DNA of 64,000 bases from Rhodospirillum sp047263945 (GTDB lineage Bacteria; Pseudomonadota; Alphaproteobacteria; Rhodospirillales; Rhodospirillaceae), in NCBI RefSeq assembly GCF_047263945.1, contig NZ_JBLAVB010000001.1, forward strand, positions 1,001,259 to 1,065,258, read 5' to 3'. Made by a program: the position numbers and the translations under genes. Below are positions 15,884-25,980 of the stretch, piece by piece; the stretch's first letter is position 1; each line of letters begins with the position of its first letter. A model generated the notes under the pieces. It was given only the letters and a program-made list of their open reading frames with translations, was not told the DNA's origin and searched no databases.

Positions 15884-17656
15884 ATGTGTGGACTTAGCGG
15901 CGAGATTCGATTTGATGGAACAATGGCGGATACGCGGGCAGTCGCGGCCATGGTGGACGCCATGGTTCCCCGGGGTCCCGACAGCGGTGGTGTCTGGTCC
16001 CAAGGGTCCGCGGCCTTCGGTCACCGTCGCTTAAAAATCATCGACCTGTCCGAGACGGCCCAACAACCGATGGTTGATTCAACCTTGGGACTGACCATCG
16101 CCTTTAACGGCTGCATCTATAATTATAAGGAGCTGCGCACCGAACTAGAGGGCAAGGGGTATCGGTTCTTTTCCCAGGGCGACACGGAAGTGATCCTGAA
16201 GGCCTATCACCACTGGGGTCCAGATTGCGTGCGCCAGTTCCACGGCATGTTCGCCTTCGCCATTCGGGAGCGGGATTCGGGCCGCACCGTCCTCGCCCGA
16301 GACCGGCTGGGGATCAAACCGCTCTACATTTCGGAGCGTCCGGGACGTCTGCGCTTTGCCTCCTCCCTGCCCGCCTTACTGGCCGCAGGAGACCTGGACA
16401 CGAGCATCGATCCTGAAGCCCTGCACCACTATATGAGCTTCCACGCCGTGGTCCCGGCGCCCCTGACCATCCTGCGCGGGATCCGCAAGATCCCCCCCGC
16501 CACGGTCACGGTCATCGAAGCCGATGGCAGCCGCAAGAGCGAAACCTATTGGACCCTGTCGGTGAACCCCATAGCCGAGGACAAGGCCATTTCCGCCGAA
16601 GAGTGGGAAGAGCGGGTGATGGGCGCCCTGCGCACTGCGGTGAAGCGCCGTCTGGTGGCGGATGTTCCCGTGGGCGTGTTGCTCTCGGGCGGCCTGGACT
16701 CCAGCCTCATCACCGGACTGCTGGCGGAAGCCGGGCAGACCGGCCTCAAGACCTTCTCGGTCGGCTTCGAGGCAGCAGGCGGAGAGAAAGGCGATGAGTT
16801 CCAATATTCGGACATCGTGGCCAAGCATTACGGCACAGATCACCACCAGATCTTCGTCCCCTCGGACAAATTGCTTGAAACCCTACCGCGCACGTTCCAA
16901 GCCATGAACGAACCCATGGTGTCCTACGATAACGTGGGATTCTTCCTGCTGTCCCAGGAAGTCTCCAAACATGTTAAAGTGGTGCAAAGTGGCCAGGGAG
17001 CCGACGAAGTCTTCGGCGGGTACCATTGGTATCCCCCCCTGCTGAACAGCATGGATCCGGTCGCAGACTACGCCAAGGTCTTCTTCGACCGCTCCCATGC
17101 GGAGATGGCCGACGTGCTGGAGCCGGGCATGCTCGGCCAAGACGCCAGCTTGGCCTTCGTCGCCAACCACTTCGGCCAACCGGGTGCCGACCGCGCCGTG
17201 GATAAGGCCCTGCGCCTGGACACCACGGTCATGCTGGTGGACGACCCCGTCAAACGGGTAGACAGCATGACCATGGCCTGGGGACTGGAAGCCCGGGTGC
17301 CCTTCCTGGATCACGACCTGGTGGAGCTGGCCGGTCATGTCCCGGCAGAATTGAAACTGGCCGACGGCGGCAAAGGCGTGCTCAAAAGCGGTGCCCGCAA
17401 GATCATTCCTAACGCGGTGATCGACCGACCCAAGGGATACTTCCCCGTCCCCGCCCTGAAGTACATCGAAGGTCCCTATCTGGAGATGGTCCGCGATACC
17501 ATGGATTCGGCCAAAGCGCGGAACCGGGGCATTTTCAAACGGGACTACGTGGAGATGCTGATGGATGCTCCAAAAGACCACATCACGCCCCTTAGGGGCT
17601 CCAAGCTGTGGCAAGTGGCCATGCTGGAACTCTGGCTCCAAACCCACGGAGTGTGA
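15884..17656 (+). CDS. asnO: N-acetylglutaminylglutamine amidotransferase (asparagine-synthase family)
   Basis: A 590-residue amidotransferase that converts the C-terminal carboxylate of N-acetylglutaminylglutamine to the amide, giving the osmolyte NAGGN. The class II glutaminase domain starts with the catalytic Cys2 (MCGLSGEIRFDG) and has VPRGPDSGG. The synthase domain has the ATP-binding loop LLSGGLDSSLITGLL and GQGADEVFGGY. Context decides the specific role: the next genes are the NAGGN synthetase and the M42 peptidase always found with it. It ends 4 bases before the synthetase start. Confidence 0.92.
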   Translation: MCGLSGEIRFDGTMADTRAVAAMVDAMVPRGPDSGGVWSQGSAAFGHRRLKIIDLSETAQQPMVDSTLGLTIAFNGCIYNYKELRTELEGKGYRFFSQGDTEVILKAYHHWGPDCVRQFHGMFAFAIRERDSGRTVLARDRLGIKPLYISERPGRLRFASSLPALLAAGDLDTSIDPEALHHYMSFHAVVPAPLTILRGIRKIPPATVTVIEADGSRKSETYWTLSVNPIAEDKAISAEEWEERVMGALRTAVKRRLVADVPVGVLLSGGLDSSLITGLLAEAGQTGLKTFSVGFEAAGGEKGDEFQYSDIVAKHYGTDHHQIFVPSDKLLETLPRTFQAMNEPMVSYDNVGFFLLSQEVSKHVKVVQSGQGADEVFGGYHWYPPLLNSMDPVADYAKVFFDRSHAEMADVLEPGMLGQDASLAFVANHFGQPGADRAVDKALRLDTTVMLVDDPVKRVDSMTMAWGLEARVPFLDHDLVELAGHVPAELKLADGGKGVLKSGARKIIPNAVIDRPKGYFPVPALKYIEGPYLEMVRDTMDSAKARNRGIFKRDYVEMLMDAPKDHITPLRGSKLWQVAMLELWLQTHGV

Positions 17657-17660
17657 GCCC

Positions 17661-19496
17661 ATGACTGTGAAACCCGAGGCCAGTTCCAATCACGACGCCC
17701 CCAACAAGGGCAGGCAAGATACGGGCACCCAGGATTCGGACGATTCAACCTTTACCGAAGCCTATATGCGCATGGCGTCCTTGAAAAATTGGGGGCGTGC
17801 TCCGGAGAAAACCAGGGATGCCCTGACGGACAACACCATCCTGGACTGTGGCTGGGGGCGTTTGGTCTTCGGCCAAACCTTTTCGGACAGCCGCCAACTG
17901 GCCGATGTCCTGCGCGAGGAATTGCCGGGACGCCGGGACATCGCCATTTACCTGCGTGACCCCCATGTGGTCCTGTCCCTCGCCCCACAGGAGCTATTCC
18001 TGGATCCCAGCCACACCTTCCGGCTTTGGTTCAAGGACTACACCCCAAGGCAGGACAAGCTCCCGAGTCCTCTGATCCGCCGGATCGAAAGCCTGTCCGA
18101 TACCGAATGCGCCGACCGCATCTACCGGTCGCGCCATATGGTCCCCCCTTACGAGGGTTTCATCTGGCGGAATCGGGACAGTTCCGTCCTGACCTATCTG
18201 GTGGCGGAGGATCATCGTACCGGCGCCGTTGTCGGCGTTGTCACCGGCGTGGACCACAAGCATGCCATCAATGATCCGGACAACGGCTCCAGCCTTTGGG
18301 CCCTGGCAGTCGATCCCCAATGCCAGGTGCCCGGCGTGGGGGAAGCCCTGGTTCGGAAACTGGCAGAACTGTTCAAAGCGCGGGGCCGGGACTTCATGGA
18401 CCTCTCGGTGATGCACGACAACGAACAGGCCATCGCCCTTTATGAAAAACTCGGGTTCAAGCAAATCCCGGTCTTCGCCCTGAAAAACAAGAATAGCATC
18501 AATGAAAAGCTCTTCGTCGGACCGGTCTATGACGATGCGCTCAATCCCTACGCCAAGATCATCGTCAACGAAGCCCGGCGCCGGGGTATCCAGGTAGAGG
18601 TAGTCGACCAGGAAGGGAGCTATTTTACGCTCAGCTTTGGGGGGCGGGCCATCACTTGCCGGGAAAGCCTGTCCGAACTGACCAGCGCGGTTGCCATGAG
18701 CCGCTGTGATGACAAGGCCGTCACCCGCCGCCTTCTCGAAAAGGCTGGGCTGTCCGTCCCCGACCAGATATCGGTGACTGACAATGCCCGCGCCCAAGCC
18801 TTCCTCGCCACCCACGGCAGCGTGGTGGTCAAGCCTGCCCGGGGCGAGCAGGGCAAAGGGATCAGCGTCGACGTCACAGGGCCTGAGGAACTGGCCCGGG
18901 CCATCGACGCCGCGCGACCCTATTGCGATCACGTGATCCTGGAACAATTCGTCAAAGGCGACGACCTCCGCATTATCGTCATTGATTTCAAGGTGGTCGC
19001 CGCAGCGGTGCGGAGGCCTCCCCATGTGACCGGCGACGGCAAGCACACTGTTCGTGAATTGATCGAGAAGCTCAGTCGGCGCCGCGCCGCAGCCACGGGG
19101 GGAGAAAGCACCATTCCCATGGATGGGGAAACCGAACGGGTGGTCCGCCTTGCCGGGTACGAGATGGACGGTCTTCTGCCGACGGGCGAGACGCTGGCCG
19201 TGCGCAAAACGGCCAACCTTCACACCGGCGGAACCATCCACGATGTGACGGATCGTTTGCACCGGGCCTTGGTGGACGCAGCCGTGCGTGCCGCCCAGGT
19301 GCTGGACATCCCCGTGGTCGGCTTGGACTTCCTGGTGCCTGCGATAACCGGCCCCGACCACGTGATCATCGAGGCCAACGAACGCCCGGGGTTAGCCAAC
19401 CATGAACCCCAGCCCACGGCGGAGCGGTTCATCGACCTGCTCTTCCCCCAAACCCGTCTGGCGCCCCCGACGGACCATCGCACGGATTCCAATTAA
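17661..19496 (+). CDS. N-acetylglutaminylglutamine synthetase (GNAT plus ATP-grasp fusion)
   Basis: A 611-residue fusion that acetylates glutamine and joins a second glutamine in NAGGN synthesis. A GNAT acetyltransferase lies at about 150-290 (SLWALAVDPQCQVPGVGEAL, then MHDNEQAIALYEKLGFKQI). An ATP-grasp ligase lies at about 330-600 (VVVKPARGEQGKGISVDV, EQFVKGDDLRIIVID, IIEANERPGLANHEP). I set the start at ATG 17661, 4 bases after the asnO stop; the longer frame overlaps asnO and lacks a ribosome site. Length and domain order match the NAGGN family. Confidence 0.92.
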   Translation: MTVKPEASSNHDAPNKGRQDTGTQDSDDSTFTEAYMRMASLKNWGRAPEKTRDALTDNTILDCGWGRLVFGQTFSDSRQLADVLREELPGRRDIAIYLRDPHVVLSLAPQELFLDPSHTFRLWFKDYTPRQDKLPSPLIRRIESLSDTECADRIYRSRHMVPPYEGFIWRNRDSSVLTYLVAEDHRTGAVVGVVTGVDHKHAINDPDNGSSLWALAVDPQCQVPGVGEALVRKLAELFKARGRDFMDLSVMHDNEQAIALYEKLGFKQIPVFALKNKNSINEKLFVGPVYDDALNPYAKIIVNEARRRGIQVEVVDQEGSYFTLSFGGRAITCRESLSELTSAVAMSRCDDKAVTRRLLEKAGLSVPDQISVTDNARAQAFLATHGSVVVKPARGEQGKGISVDVTGPEELARAIDAARPYCDHVILEQFVKGDDLRIIVIDFKVVAAAVRRPPHVTGDGKHTVRELIEKLSRRRAAATGGESTIPMDGETERVVRLAGYEMDGLLPTGETLAVRKTANLHTGGTIHDVTDRLHRALVDAAVRAAQVLDIPVVGLDFLVPAITGPDHVIIEANERPGLANHEPQPTAERFIDLLFPQTRLAPPTDHRTDSN

Positions 19497-19632
19497 TGCT
19501 CCACTTTTCCCATGGTGACCGGGAAAAGGCCCATTGGGGGGTTAAGCCAATGGAATAAAGAGGCTAAAGTACCGGGAATGGCCCACACCAATGGGCCTTG
19601 CATATTCCCTCCAGACCTAAAGGACATATTCT

Positions 19633-20760
19633 GTGCCCCGCGTTCCCGTCGATAAGGACTACATCCAAGCCGTTCTCAAACGCCTCCTGGAAACGCCCTC
19701 GCCGTCAGGTCTGACGGACGCGGTGGTCCATGTGGTCTGCGAGGAATTGGAGAGCCTGGGCATTGCTTTCGAGATCACCCGGCGGGGCGCCATCCGCGCC
19801 AATATCCCTGGTATCCGCTACAGCCCTGACCGAGCGATCATCAGCCATCTGGACACCTTGGGCTGCATGGTGAAAAACCTGAAAGACAATGGCCGCCTGG
19901 AAATTGTCCCCATCGGCTTCTGGTCCGCCCGTATGGCCGAGGGCGCCCGGGTGACGGTCTATTCCGATGGACCGCGCATGTTCCGGGGCTCAGTCCTGCC
20001 CCTTAAGGCCTCGGGGCACGTCTATAACAAGGAAATCGACACCCAGGAGGTCTCCTGGAGCAACGTGGAAGTCCGCCTGGATGAAATCGTCCACACCAAA
20101 GCCGATCTGATCAATCTGGGGCTCAACGTCGGCGACCATATTTCTGTCGACCCCACCCCCGAATTCTCGGAAAGTGGCTTCATCGTCTCCCGACACCTGG
20201 ACGACAAGGCCGGCGTCGCCGCTGCCCTTGCCGCAGCCAAAGCGGTCAATGAAAGCGACGTCCGCATCCCGGTGGATTGCCACTTGCTCTTCACCATTTC
20301 CGAAGAAGTCGGCGTCGGCGCCTCGCACATCCTACATGGAGATGTGGCGGAAATGGTCTCCATCGACAACGGCACCATTGCACCGGGCCAGAACACCAGT
20401 GAATTCGGCGTGACCATTGCCATGCAGGATTCCAGCGGTCCCTTCGACTGGCATCTGACCCACAAGCTGATCGACATGTGCCGCGCCCATGGGATCGAGC
20501 ACAGCCGGGACGTCTTCCGCTATTATCGCTCCGACGCGGCCAGCGCGCTTGAGGCCGGAAACGACATCCGTACTTCGCTGATCTGCTTCGCCTGCGACGG
20601 CTCTCATGGCTATGAGCGGACCCACATCCGCTCCCTGGAAGCACTGGCGGAGCTTCTGGCCCTCTACATGCAATCCGACCCCCTGTTCAAGCGGGACTCC
20701 AAGGCAATGGGCCCCATCAGCGACTTCCCAGACCCGCAGTTGCAGGGTGGGGCGGAATAG
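19633..20760 (+). CDS. NAGGN-associated M42 family peptidase
   Basis: A 375-residue cytoplasmic metallopeptidase of family M42, of the group that accompanies NAGGN synthesis and probably degrades or recycles the osmolyte. Metal and catalytic residues appear in order: His-Asp in ISHLDTLG, Asp in RHLDDKAGVA, the Glu pair in FTISEEVGVGASH, Asp in SIDNGTI and a late His in SHGYERTHIR. Start is GTG 19633 with AAAGGA 8 bases upstream. A 136-base spacer with ATGGGCC palindromes separates it from the synthetase, so its level may differ from the biosynthetic pair. Confidence 0.9.
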   Translation: MPRVPVDKDYIQAVLKRLLETPSPSGLTDAVVHVVCEELESLGIAFEITRRGAIRANIPGIRYSPDRAIISHLDTLGCMVKNLKDNGRLEIVPIGFWSARMAEGARVTVYSDGPRMFRGSVLPLKASGHVYNKEIDTQEVSWSNVEVRLDEIVHTKADLINLGLNVGDHISVDPTPEFSESGFIVSRHLDDKAGVAAALAAAKAVNESDVRIPVDCHLLFTISEEVGVGASHILHGDVAEMVSIDNGTIAPGQNTSEFGVTIAMQDSSGPFDWHLTHKLIDMCRAHGIEHSRDVFRYYRSDAASALEAGNDIRTSLICFACDGSHGYERTHIRSLEALAELLALYMQSDPLFKRDSKAMGPISDFPDPQLQGGAE

Positions 20761-21075
20761 CCCCCCCTTGTCGGCTTCGGTGCTGGTCCCACACGACCTT
20801 CACCGCGCCGACCTCTTTCTGTCGATGACCCTTCAATCGAAACAGCGGCCAAAGCAAACGAGGCTCCAAGAGACACTGTCGTGCAGTTTGTCCAGCCACA
20901 ACCGCCTGGGGCCTTTCGGCCCCTGCCTGGCCAAAGAGGGGGGGGACGGGGCAAAGCCCCGAGACGACGAAGGAGTTTTTCCGCACCCTGTTAGGGCTTT
21001 TTGCGTAAAAGTAGCCACTGGTTTTGCGCAAGATGCTCTCCACATCTCCTCCCGTCCCCCTCCTTGGATCTCCCC
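20761..21075. other. Intergenic region with GC-rich hairpins
   Basis: No gene seen in 315 bases. GGGGCCTTTCGGCCCC near 20910-20925 is a tight hairpin, followed by GGGGCAAAGCCCC near 20949. These probably terminate the NAGGN operon. Confidence 0.5.
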
Positions 21076-21903
21076 ATGGCTTTCGACCTCACCCGCTATC
21101 TCACCCGCATCGGTTTGACCGAGGCGCCGCCCCCGACAGTGGAGGGATTGGCCCGCCTGCACTGGGCGCAAATGACGACCCTGCCCTTCGAGAACATCGA
21201 CCCCCTGACCGGTGTCCTGCCCGGCCTGACAAACGAATCCCTTGACAGCAAGCTGATCCAAGGCGGTCGGGGAGGCTACTGTGTGGAGCTCAACGGCCTG
21301 TTGGCCCAGGCCTTGCCCCTGCTTGGCTTTCAGTCCCGGTCCGTGCTGGCCCGGGTTCGCCTGGGCGCAGCGCAAGGGGGCTGGCGGTCCCATTATGCCC
21401 ATCTGGTAACCCAAGACGACCAGGATTGGATCATCGACACGGGATTCGGCGGGGATACCTACCAAGCGCCCCTCAGCCTTTCAACCCCCGGAGAGCAAGT
21501 CCTTGGTGACGGAATTTTCCGCCAAAGACCCGATCCCGAGACGGGCGAGACCGTAATCGAACGGAAGAAGCCCGATGGAAGCTGGTTTTCCCTCTATAGC
21601 TTCGACCGCATTGTGGTTACCCCGCCGGATGTCGACGCCGTAAACATCTTGTCCACCCATCCCGCCAGCCGGATGTTTCCGCATCACCTGATGGTCGCCA
21701 TAGCCATACCGGGAGGACGACTGACTCTCCTGGATCGCACCCACAAGCGGGTCATCGACGGTCAGGAAGAAAGCCGAGAGGTAACCTCGGCGGAAGACTT
21801 GGGCGCGCTACTCACCGGCCCCTTCCGCTTGACCCTGGACGACGGCTTGATCGGCGCGGTCTGGGAGCGGGTTCTGGCCGCGCCTCCCCTCCCACCGCGA
21901 TAG
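21076..21903 (+). CDS. Arylamine N-acetyltransferase
   Basis: A 275-residue NAT-family enzyme that moves acetyl from acetyl-CoA to arylamines or hydrazines. The Cys-His-Asp triad is visible: Cys in GGRGGYCVELNGLL, His in SHYAHLV and Asp in IIDTGFGGD. The RIGLTEAPPPTVEGLARLH start and the LPFENID motif are typical. I placed the start at ATG 21076, since the upstream extension looks non-coding. It stands alone; relevance to the aromatic degradation genes nearby is possible but unproven. Confidence 0.92.
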   Translation: MAFDLTRYLTRIGLTEAPPPTVEGLARLHWAQMTTLPFENIDPLTGVLPGLTNESLDSKLIQGGRGGYCVELNGLLAQALPLLGFQSRSVLARVRLGAAQGGWRSHYAHLVTQDDQDWIIDTGFGGDTYQAPLSLSTPGEQVLGDGIFRQRPDPETGETVIERKKPDGSWFSLYSFDRIVVTPPDVDAVNILSTHPASRMFPHHLMVAIAIPGGRLTLLDRTHKRVIDGQEESREVTSAEDLGALLTGPFRLTLDDGLIGAVWERVLAAPPLPPR

Positions 21904-22044
21904 GGGATTCCCCCTAATTCTCGCGGTGTCACGGACGCATTTCACAAAATGTTGACCAAAAAATCCGGGGAACGATTGGCGATCTCCGGATTTAATCCCC
22001 AAATGGCACTCAAGTAGAAGGGTGATAGGGGAGGAATCCAGACC

Positions 22045-23349
22045 ATGAGCACCGCGATCCAGACCGGGTCCAATACCCGGGCGGACATAGATCTCTTAGG
22101 CCGCCGCCTCACCGACACCCGCCGAAGAACTGAAGCGCTCGCCGCTCCCCTCTCGCCCGAAGATCAGGTGGTTCAGTCCATCACGGACTGTAGCCCGACA
22201 AAATGGCATTTGGCCCATGTGTCCTGGTTCTTCGAAACCTTCCTGCTCACCCCATCTCTTCCCGGCTACACCCCCTTCGACCCGCTCTACGCCATACTTT
22301 TCAATTCCTATTACGTGGGCGCCGGTCCCCGCCATCCCCGTCCCCAACGGGGCATGTTGACCCGCCCGCCCCTGTCCGATGTCATGGCCTACCGCGCCCA
22401 TGTGGACGCTGGCATGGCAACACTTCTTTCCACCGCAGACGAAAAGACCCGGACTGCCATTGCCCCCTTGGTCGAACTCGGCATCAACCACGAGCAGCAA
22501 CACCAAGAATTGCTGCTCATGGATATCCTGAACCTCTTTTCCCTGAACCCCTGTCAGCCCGCCTATGCCCCCGGCGATGGAACGTCATCGGCACCTGCCG
22601 CCCCCTTCCGCTGGATCGAGTATCCGGGCGGCATCCATGCCATCGGCCACGACGGGGCGGGATTTGCCTTCGACAACGAAGGCCCCCGCCATGACGTCCT
22701 CCTCCGGCCCTACCAACTGGGATCCCGCCCGGTCACCAATGGGGAATGGATGGCCTTCATCACAGATGGCGGATACAGCGAGGCGTCCCATTGGCTGTCC
22801 GACGGCTTCGCTACAGTCCAGGCAGAGGGCTGGGAGGCACCGCTTTACTGGGAAAAGGTGAATGGGATCTGGCATTCCCTCACCCTGCGCGGTTTCCACC
22901 CAGTGGATCCCCATGCTCCGGTGGACCACGTCAGCTATTACGAGGCCGATGCCTTTGCCCGGTGGAGCGGTAACCGGCTGCCGACGGAAGCGGAATGGGA
23001 AGTCGCTGCGACCGACCTGATCCCGGAGGGGAACACCCTGGGGTCTGGCGCCTTAGATACCCAAGCCTTGCGCCCTCGCTCTGCCCCTGCAACCGACCGG
23101 GACGAGCCCATCCAAATGTTCGGCGATGTCTGGGAGTGGACCGCCAGCCCCTACGGCGCCTATCCGGGCTTCCGCCCGCCAGAAGGCACCGTAGGCGAGT
23201 ACAACGGGAAATTCATGGCCAATCAGATGGTCTTACGTGGCGGATGCTGTGCCACGCCAGAGGGGCATTCCCGCGCCACCTACCGCAATTTCTTCTATCC
23301 ACACCAACGTTGGGCCTTCTCGGGCCTGCGTCTGGCAAGGGACGTTTAA
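22045..23349 (+). CDS. egtB: Ergothioneine biosynthesis sulfoxide synthase EgtB
   Basis: A 434-residue iron enzyme that forms the C-S bond between trimethylhistidine and a thiol, making the ergothioneine sulfoxide precursor. The N-terminal DinB-like domain has SPTKWHLAHVSWFFETFLL and the iron-binding triad in NHEQQHQELLLMD (HxxxHxE). The C-terminal formylglycine-generating-like domain has NRLPTEAEWEVAA, GDVWEWTASPYGAYPGF and VLRGGCCATP. GGGGAGG lies about 12 bases upstream of the ATG. egtD follows 2 bases later; no egtA, egtC or egtE is nearby. Confidence 0.95.
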   Translation: MSTAIQTGSNTRADIDLLGRRLTDTRRRTEALAAPLSPEDQVVQSITDCSPTKWHLAHVSWFFETFLLTPSLPGYTPFDPLYAILFNSYYVGAGPRHPRPQRGMLTRPPLSDVMAYRAHVDAGMATLLSTADEKTRTAIAPLVELGINHEQQHQELLLMDILNLFSLNPCQPAYAPGDGTSSAPAAPFRWIEYPGGIHAIGHDGAGFAFDNEGPRHDVLLRPYQLGSRPVTNGEWMAFITDGGYSEASHWLSDGFATVQAEGWEAPLYWEKVNGIWHSLTLRGFHPVDPHAPVDHVSYYEADAFARWSGNRLPTEAEWEVAATDLIPEGNTLGSGALDTQALRPRSAPATDRDEPIQMFGDVWEWTASPYGAYPGFRPPEGTVGEYNGKFMANQMVLRGGCCATPEGHSRATYRNFFYPHQRWAFSGLRLARDV

Positions 23350-23351
23350 CC

Positions 23352-24323
23352 ATGACCAATACCGCCACCCAAATCCGCCCGCCCGAAGCTCAGACCGGCC
23401 AGGATGAGTTCGCCCAGGCGGTCCTGGACGGCCTGCAGAGCACCCCAAAAGCCATTCCCTCCAAATTCTTCTATGACACCAAGGGATCCCATCTGTTCGA
23501 GCAGATTTGCGAATTGGAGGAGTATTATCCCACCCGCGTTGAACTGGGGATCCTTGAGGCTCACGCGCCGGATATCGCTGCCATCGCCGGGCCGGATACC
23601 ACCCTGGTCGAATTCGGCAGCGGTGCCGGAGTCAAGGTTCGCTTGCTCCTGGATGCCCTGGATGCCCCGCGGGCCTATGTGCCCATCGACATCTCCCGCG
23701 ACCACCTGCTGGCCTCAAGCGCCCAACTCAACGCCGACTATCCGGACCTGAGCATCCTGCCCGTCCATGCCGATTTCGCCACGCCCTTTGACATGCCGCG
23801 CATGGCCTCATCGAACGTGGTTGGTTTCTTCCCGGGCTCCACCATTGGCAATCTCACGGCGGGAGAAGCCGAAGACTTTCTCCATTCGGCGGCCGAGACC
23901 CTGGGCAAAGGCGCGGGCATGGTCATCGGCGTCGACCTGATCAAGGACCGCGATGTGCTCCGCGCCGCCTACGACGACCGAAAAGGGGTGACCGCAGCCT
24001 TCAATCTGAACTTGCTGGAGCGTATCAACCGGGACCTGAACGGGACCTTCGACCTGAGCCACTTCACCCACAAGGCCCTGTTCAACGAGACTGAGTCCCG
24101 CATCGAAATGCATATCGAGGCCACCCAGGCCCAGACCGTGACCGTGGCGGGGCGCCCCATCTCCTTCGAGAAAGGAGAACGGATCCACACGGAAAATTCC
24201 CACAAATACACGGTGCCCGGCTTCTCGGCCCTGGCGGGTCGAGCGGGGTGGTCCCTGCGCGCCGTTTGGACCGACGAGAACGACTGGTTTGCCGTCCTTT
24301 ACCTACAACGCCTCGATGGGTGA
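23352..24323 (+). CDS. egtD: L-histidine N-alpha-methyltransferase EgtD
   Basis: A 323-residue SAM-dependent enzyme that trimethylates histidine to hercynine, the first ergothioneine step. SKFFYDTKGSHLFEQICELE and YYPTRVELGIL are family hallmarks. The SAM site reads LVEFGSGAGVKVRLLLDAL, and FFPGSTIGNLT follows. I took ATG 23352, two bases after egtB, as the start; the longer frame from 22995 overlaps egtB in a wrong frame. egtB and egtD form one operon. Final sulfoxide lyase must be encoded elsewhere. Confidence 0.95.
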   Translation: MTNTATQIRPPEAQTGQDEFAQAVLDGLQSTPKAIPSKFFYDTKGSHLFEQICELEEYYPTRVELGILEAHAPDIAAIAGPDTTLVEFGSGAGVKVRLLLDALDAPRAYVPIDISRDHLLASSAQLNADYPDLSILPVHADFATPFDMPRMASSNVVGFFPGSTIGNLTAGEAEDFLHSAAETLGKGAGMVIGVDLIKDRDVLRAAYDDRKGVTAAFNLNLLERINRDLNGTFDLSHFTHKALFNETESRIEMHIEATQAQTVTVAGRPISFEKGERIHTENSHKYTVPGFSALAGRAGWSLRAVWTDENDWFAVLYLQRLDG

Positions 24324-24423
24324 TGGAAGCACGGCTGTCAGGCCCTTGGAAACGGACCTGATTGGGGGCGTGGAGCATCGGACCATGGAGATCGTTCCCA
24401 ACCGGAACACTTGGCCAACCTTG

Positions 24424-24502
24424 GCCTCGAAGGCACTCTAAAACTAATAGCACGAGAGTGAAACGGGGCCAGCGTGACTCAAGCTGATCCGGTTTCACTC
24501 TA
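24424..24502. repeat. REP-like palindromic repeat, copy 2
   Basis: CCTCGAAGGCACTCTAAAAC, ATAGCACGAGAGTGAAAC and a closing GGTTTCACTCT frame an inverted structure related to 6037-6104 and 60087-60167. It follows egtD and may end its transcript. Confidence 0.6.
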
Positions 24503-24523
24503 ACCATTTGATCTAACAGCCTA

Positions 24524-24706
24524 TCACTGTCGGGGCCGAGACCGGGGTCTTTGGGCTGGACGCTTCGCTCCAGGCCGTACTTTGGCAGAGGTGCTCCGGC
24601 GGATTTGACGGCGCTTCACGGTCTTCCGCGCCCCCACGTTCACCACGATGATCAAAAACACGATGATGATGCTGTAGGCAATCGTCCGCGCAGTATCCAA
24701 ATCCAT
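24524..24706 (-). CDS. Small single-span membrane protein, hypothetical
   Basis: A 60-residue protein: short N-terminus, one hydrophobic helix (ARTIAYSIIIVFLIIVVNVG) and a strongly basic tail rich in Arg, Lys and Pro. I set the start at ATG 24706, preceded by GGAAAGGG. The composition is like that of small inner-membrane proteins with cytoplasmic basic tails. No family is recognised. Confidence 0.5.
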   Translation of the reverse strand: MDLDTARTIAYSIIIVFLIIVVNVGARKTVKRRQIRRSTSAKVRPGAKRPAQRPRSRPRQ

Positions 24707-24903
24707 GAACAGCCCTTTCCCCCTCTTTCCGACGTCCTTTTTTGCCACAACACGATGGCCGATGACAGACCCTGAAACCAAAAGAGGGAATCCGTAATTC
24801 CGCAAGGAAGACAATCCGGTCGGATCGTCCTATAAGACAGGTAGTATGCCGTTGATACAGACCGTTATTCCGAATCACGTGCCGCCCCACGGAGCATCCT
24901 CCC

Positions 24904-25980
24904 TTGCCCTTTAAGATCACCCCCCGCCTGTTGCTCACCCTATTGATCGGAGCCCTGGGCGGACTGGTGTTTTCCTGGCTCAAGCTGCCGCTCGCCTGGA
25001 TGATCGGCTCCATGTTGTTCACCACCATCGCCGCCCTCTCGGAAGTGCGGCTGGAGGCGCCCCGCCAAATGCGCCTGGCCGTCGTCCCCATTCTGGGAGT
25101 CCTGCTCGGTGCCGCCTTCACCCCTCAGACGCTCTCACACATCCACGAATGGGGGTGGACTATTGCCGCCCTCTTTCTCTATGGAGCGGTGGTCACCGGC
25201 ACGGTCTCCCTGATCTTGAACCGTCTTTTCGGCTATGACGGTCGCACCGCGTTCCTGGGCGCCGCACCGGGAGGCATCAACGACCTGATCCTGCTGGCCC
25301 AGCAATACCATGCCAACGACCGGGCCGTTTCGCTGATGCATGCCATCCGCATCCTGGTGGCAGTGATGACCATCCCCCTCTATTTCCGCTTCGTCTATGG
25401 AATCACCACCTCAGGCGGTGGCCCGAACTATACGCCCTTGGATGCCCTGTCACTCATCGATGCCCTGATGCTCGCGGCCTGTGCCCTTCTGGGCTACTGG
25501 CTCGGCAAGGTTTTAAAGCTCCCCGCATACGCCATTTTCGGCCCGATGATCCTCTCCGCAGGCCTCCATTTTGGCGGTTTTACTGCGGCCAAACCGCCAA
25601 CGGTACTCATTCAGGCGGCCCAGGTGATTATCGGCGCCACCATCGGCTGTCGCTTCCTGGGTGTATCCCTGTCGATCATGTTCCGTGACATGCTTATCGC
25701 CGCAGCCTCCGGTCTCGCCATGGTGGGTCTGGCCGTGGGCTTTGCCGCAATCCTCGCTCCCATCACAGGGTTCGGTGTGGGCGAGATCGTTCTGGCTTTT
25801 TCCCCTGGCGGCCTCATGGAAATGGGCTTGATCAGCATCGCCATGGGGTTCGACCCGGCCTTCGTCTCGGCCCACCACTTGGCGCGCATCGTCATGGTGA
25901 TCGTCTTTGCGCCGCTGGTTTTCAAACTGATCGTCTTGAAGCGGAGTGGTAGCGAGACGCCCGACGATCAGATCCGATAG
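24904..25980 (+). CDS. AbrB-family (PF05145) integral membrane protein
   Basis: A 358-residue polytopic protein with about ten membrane helices, arranged as two repeats each beginning with an LPLAWMIGSMLF or LPAYAIFGPMILSAG type motif. APGGINDLILLAQQY and SPGGLMEMGLISIAMGFDP are the paired loop motifs of the family. Members are often labelled ammonia monooxygenase-like regulators or transporters, but the substrate is unknown. Start is TTG 24904 with GGAG about 10 bases upstream. Its 3' end overlaps the convergent methyltransferase gene by 13 bases. Confidence 0.82.
   Translation: MPFKITPRLLLTLLIGALGGLVFSWLKLPLAWMIGSMLFTTIAALSEVRLEAPRQMRLAVVPILGVLLGAAFTPQTLSHIHEWGWTIAALFLYGAVVTGTVSLILNRLFGYDGRTAFLGAAPGGINDLILLAQQYHANDRAVSLMHAIRILVAVMTIPLYFRFVYGITTSGGGPNYTPLDALSLIDALMLAACALLGYWLGKVLKLPAYAIFGPMILSAGLHFGGFTAAKPPTVLIQAAQVIIGATIGCRFLGVSLSIMFRDMLIAAASGLAMVGLAVGFAAILAPITGFGVGEIVLAFSPGGLMEMGLISIAMGFDPAFVSAHHLARIVMVIVFAPLVFKLIVLKRSGSETPDDQIR

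Noticed and set aside
24107..24507. 141-codon minus-strand frame over the egtD end
   Set aside because: Antisense to egtD and continuing into a palindromic repeat; no ribosome site or motif.
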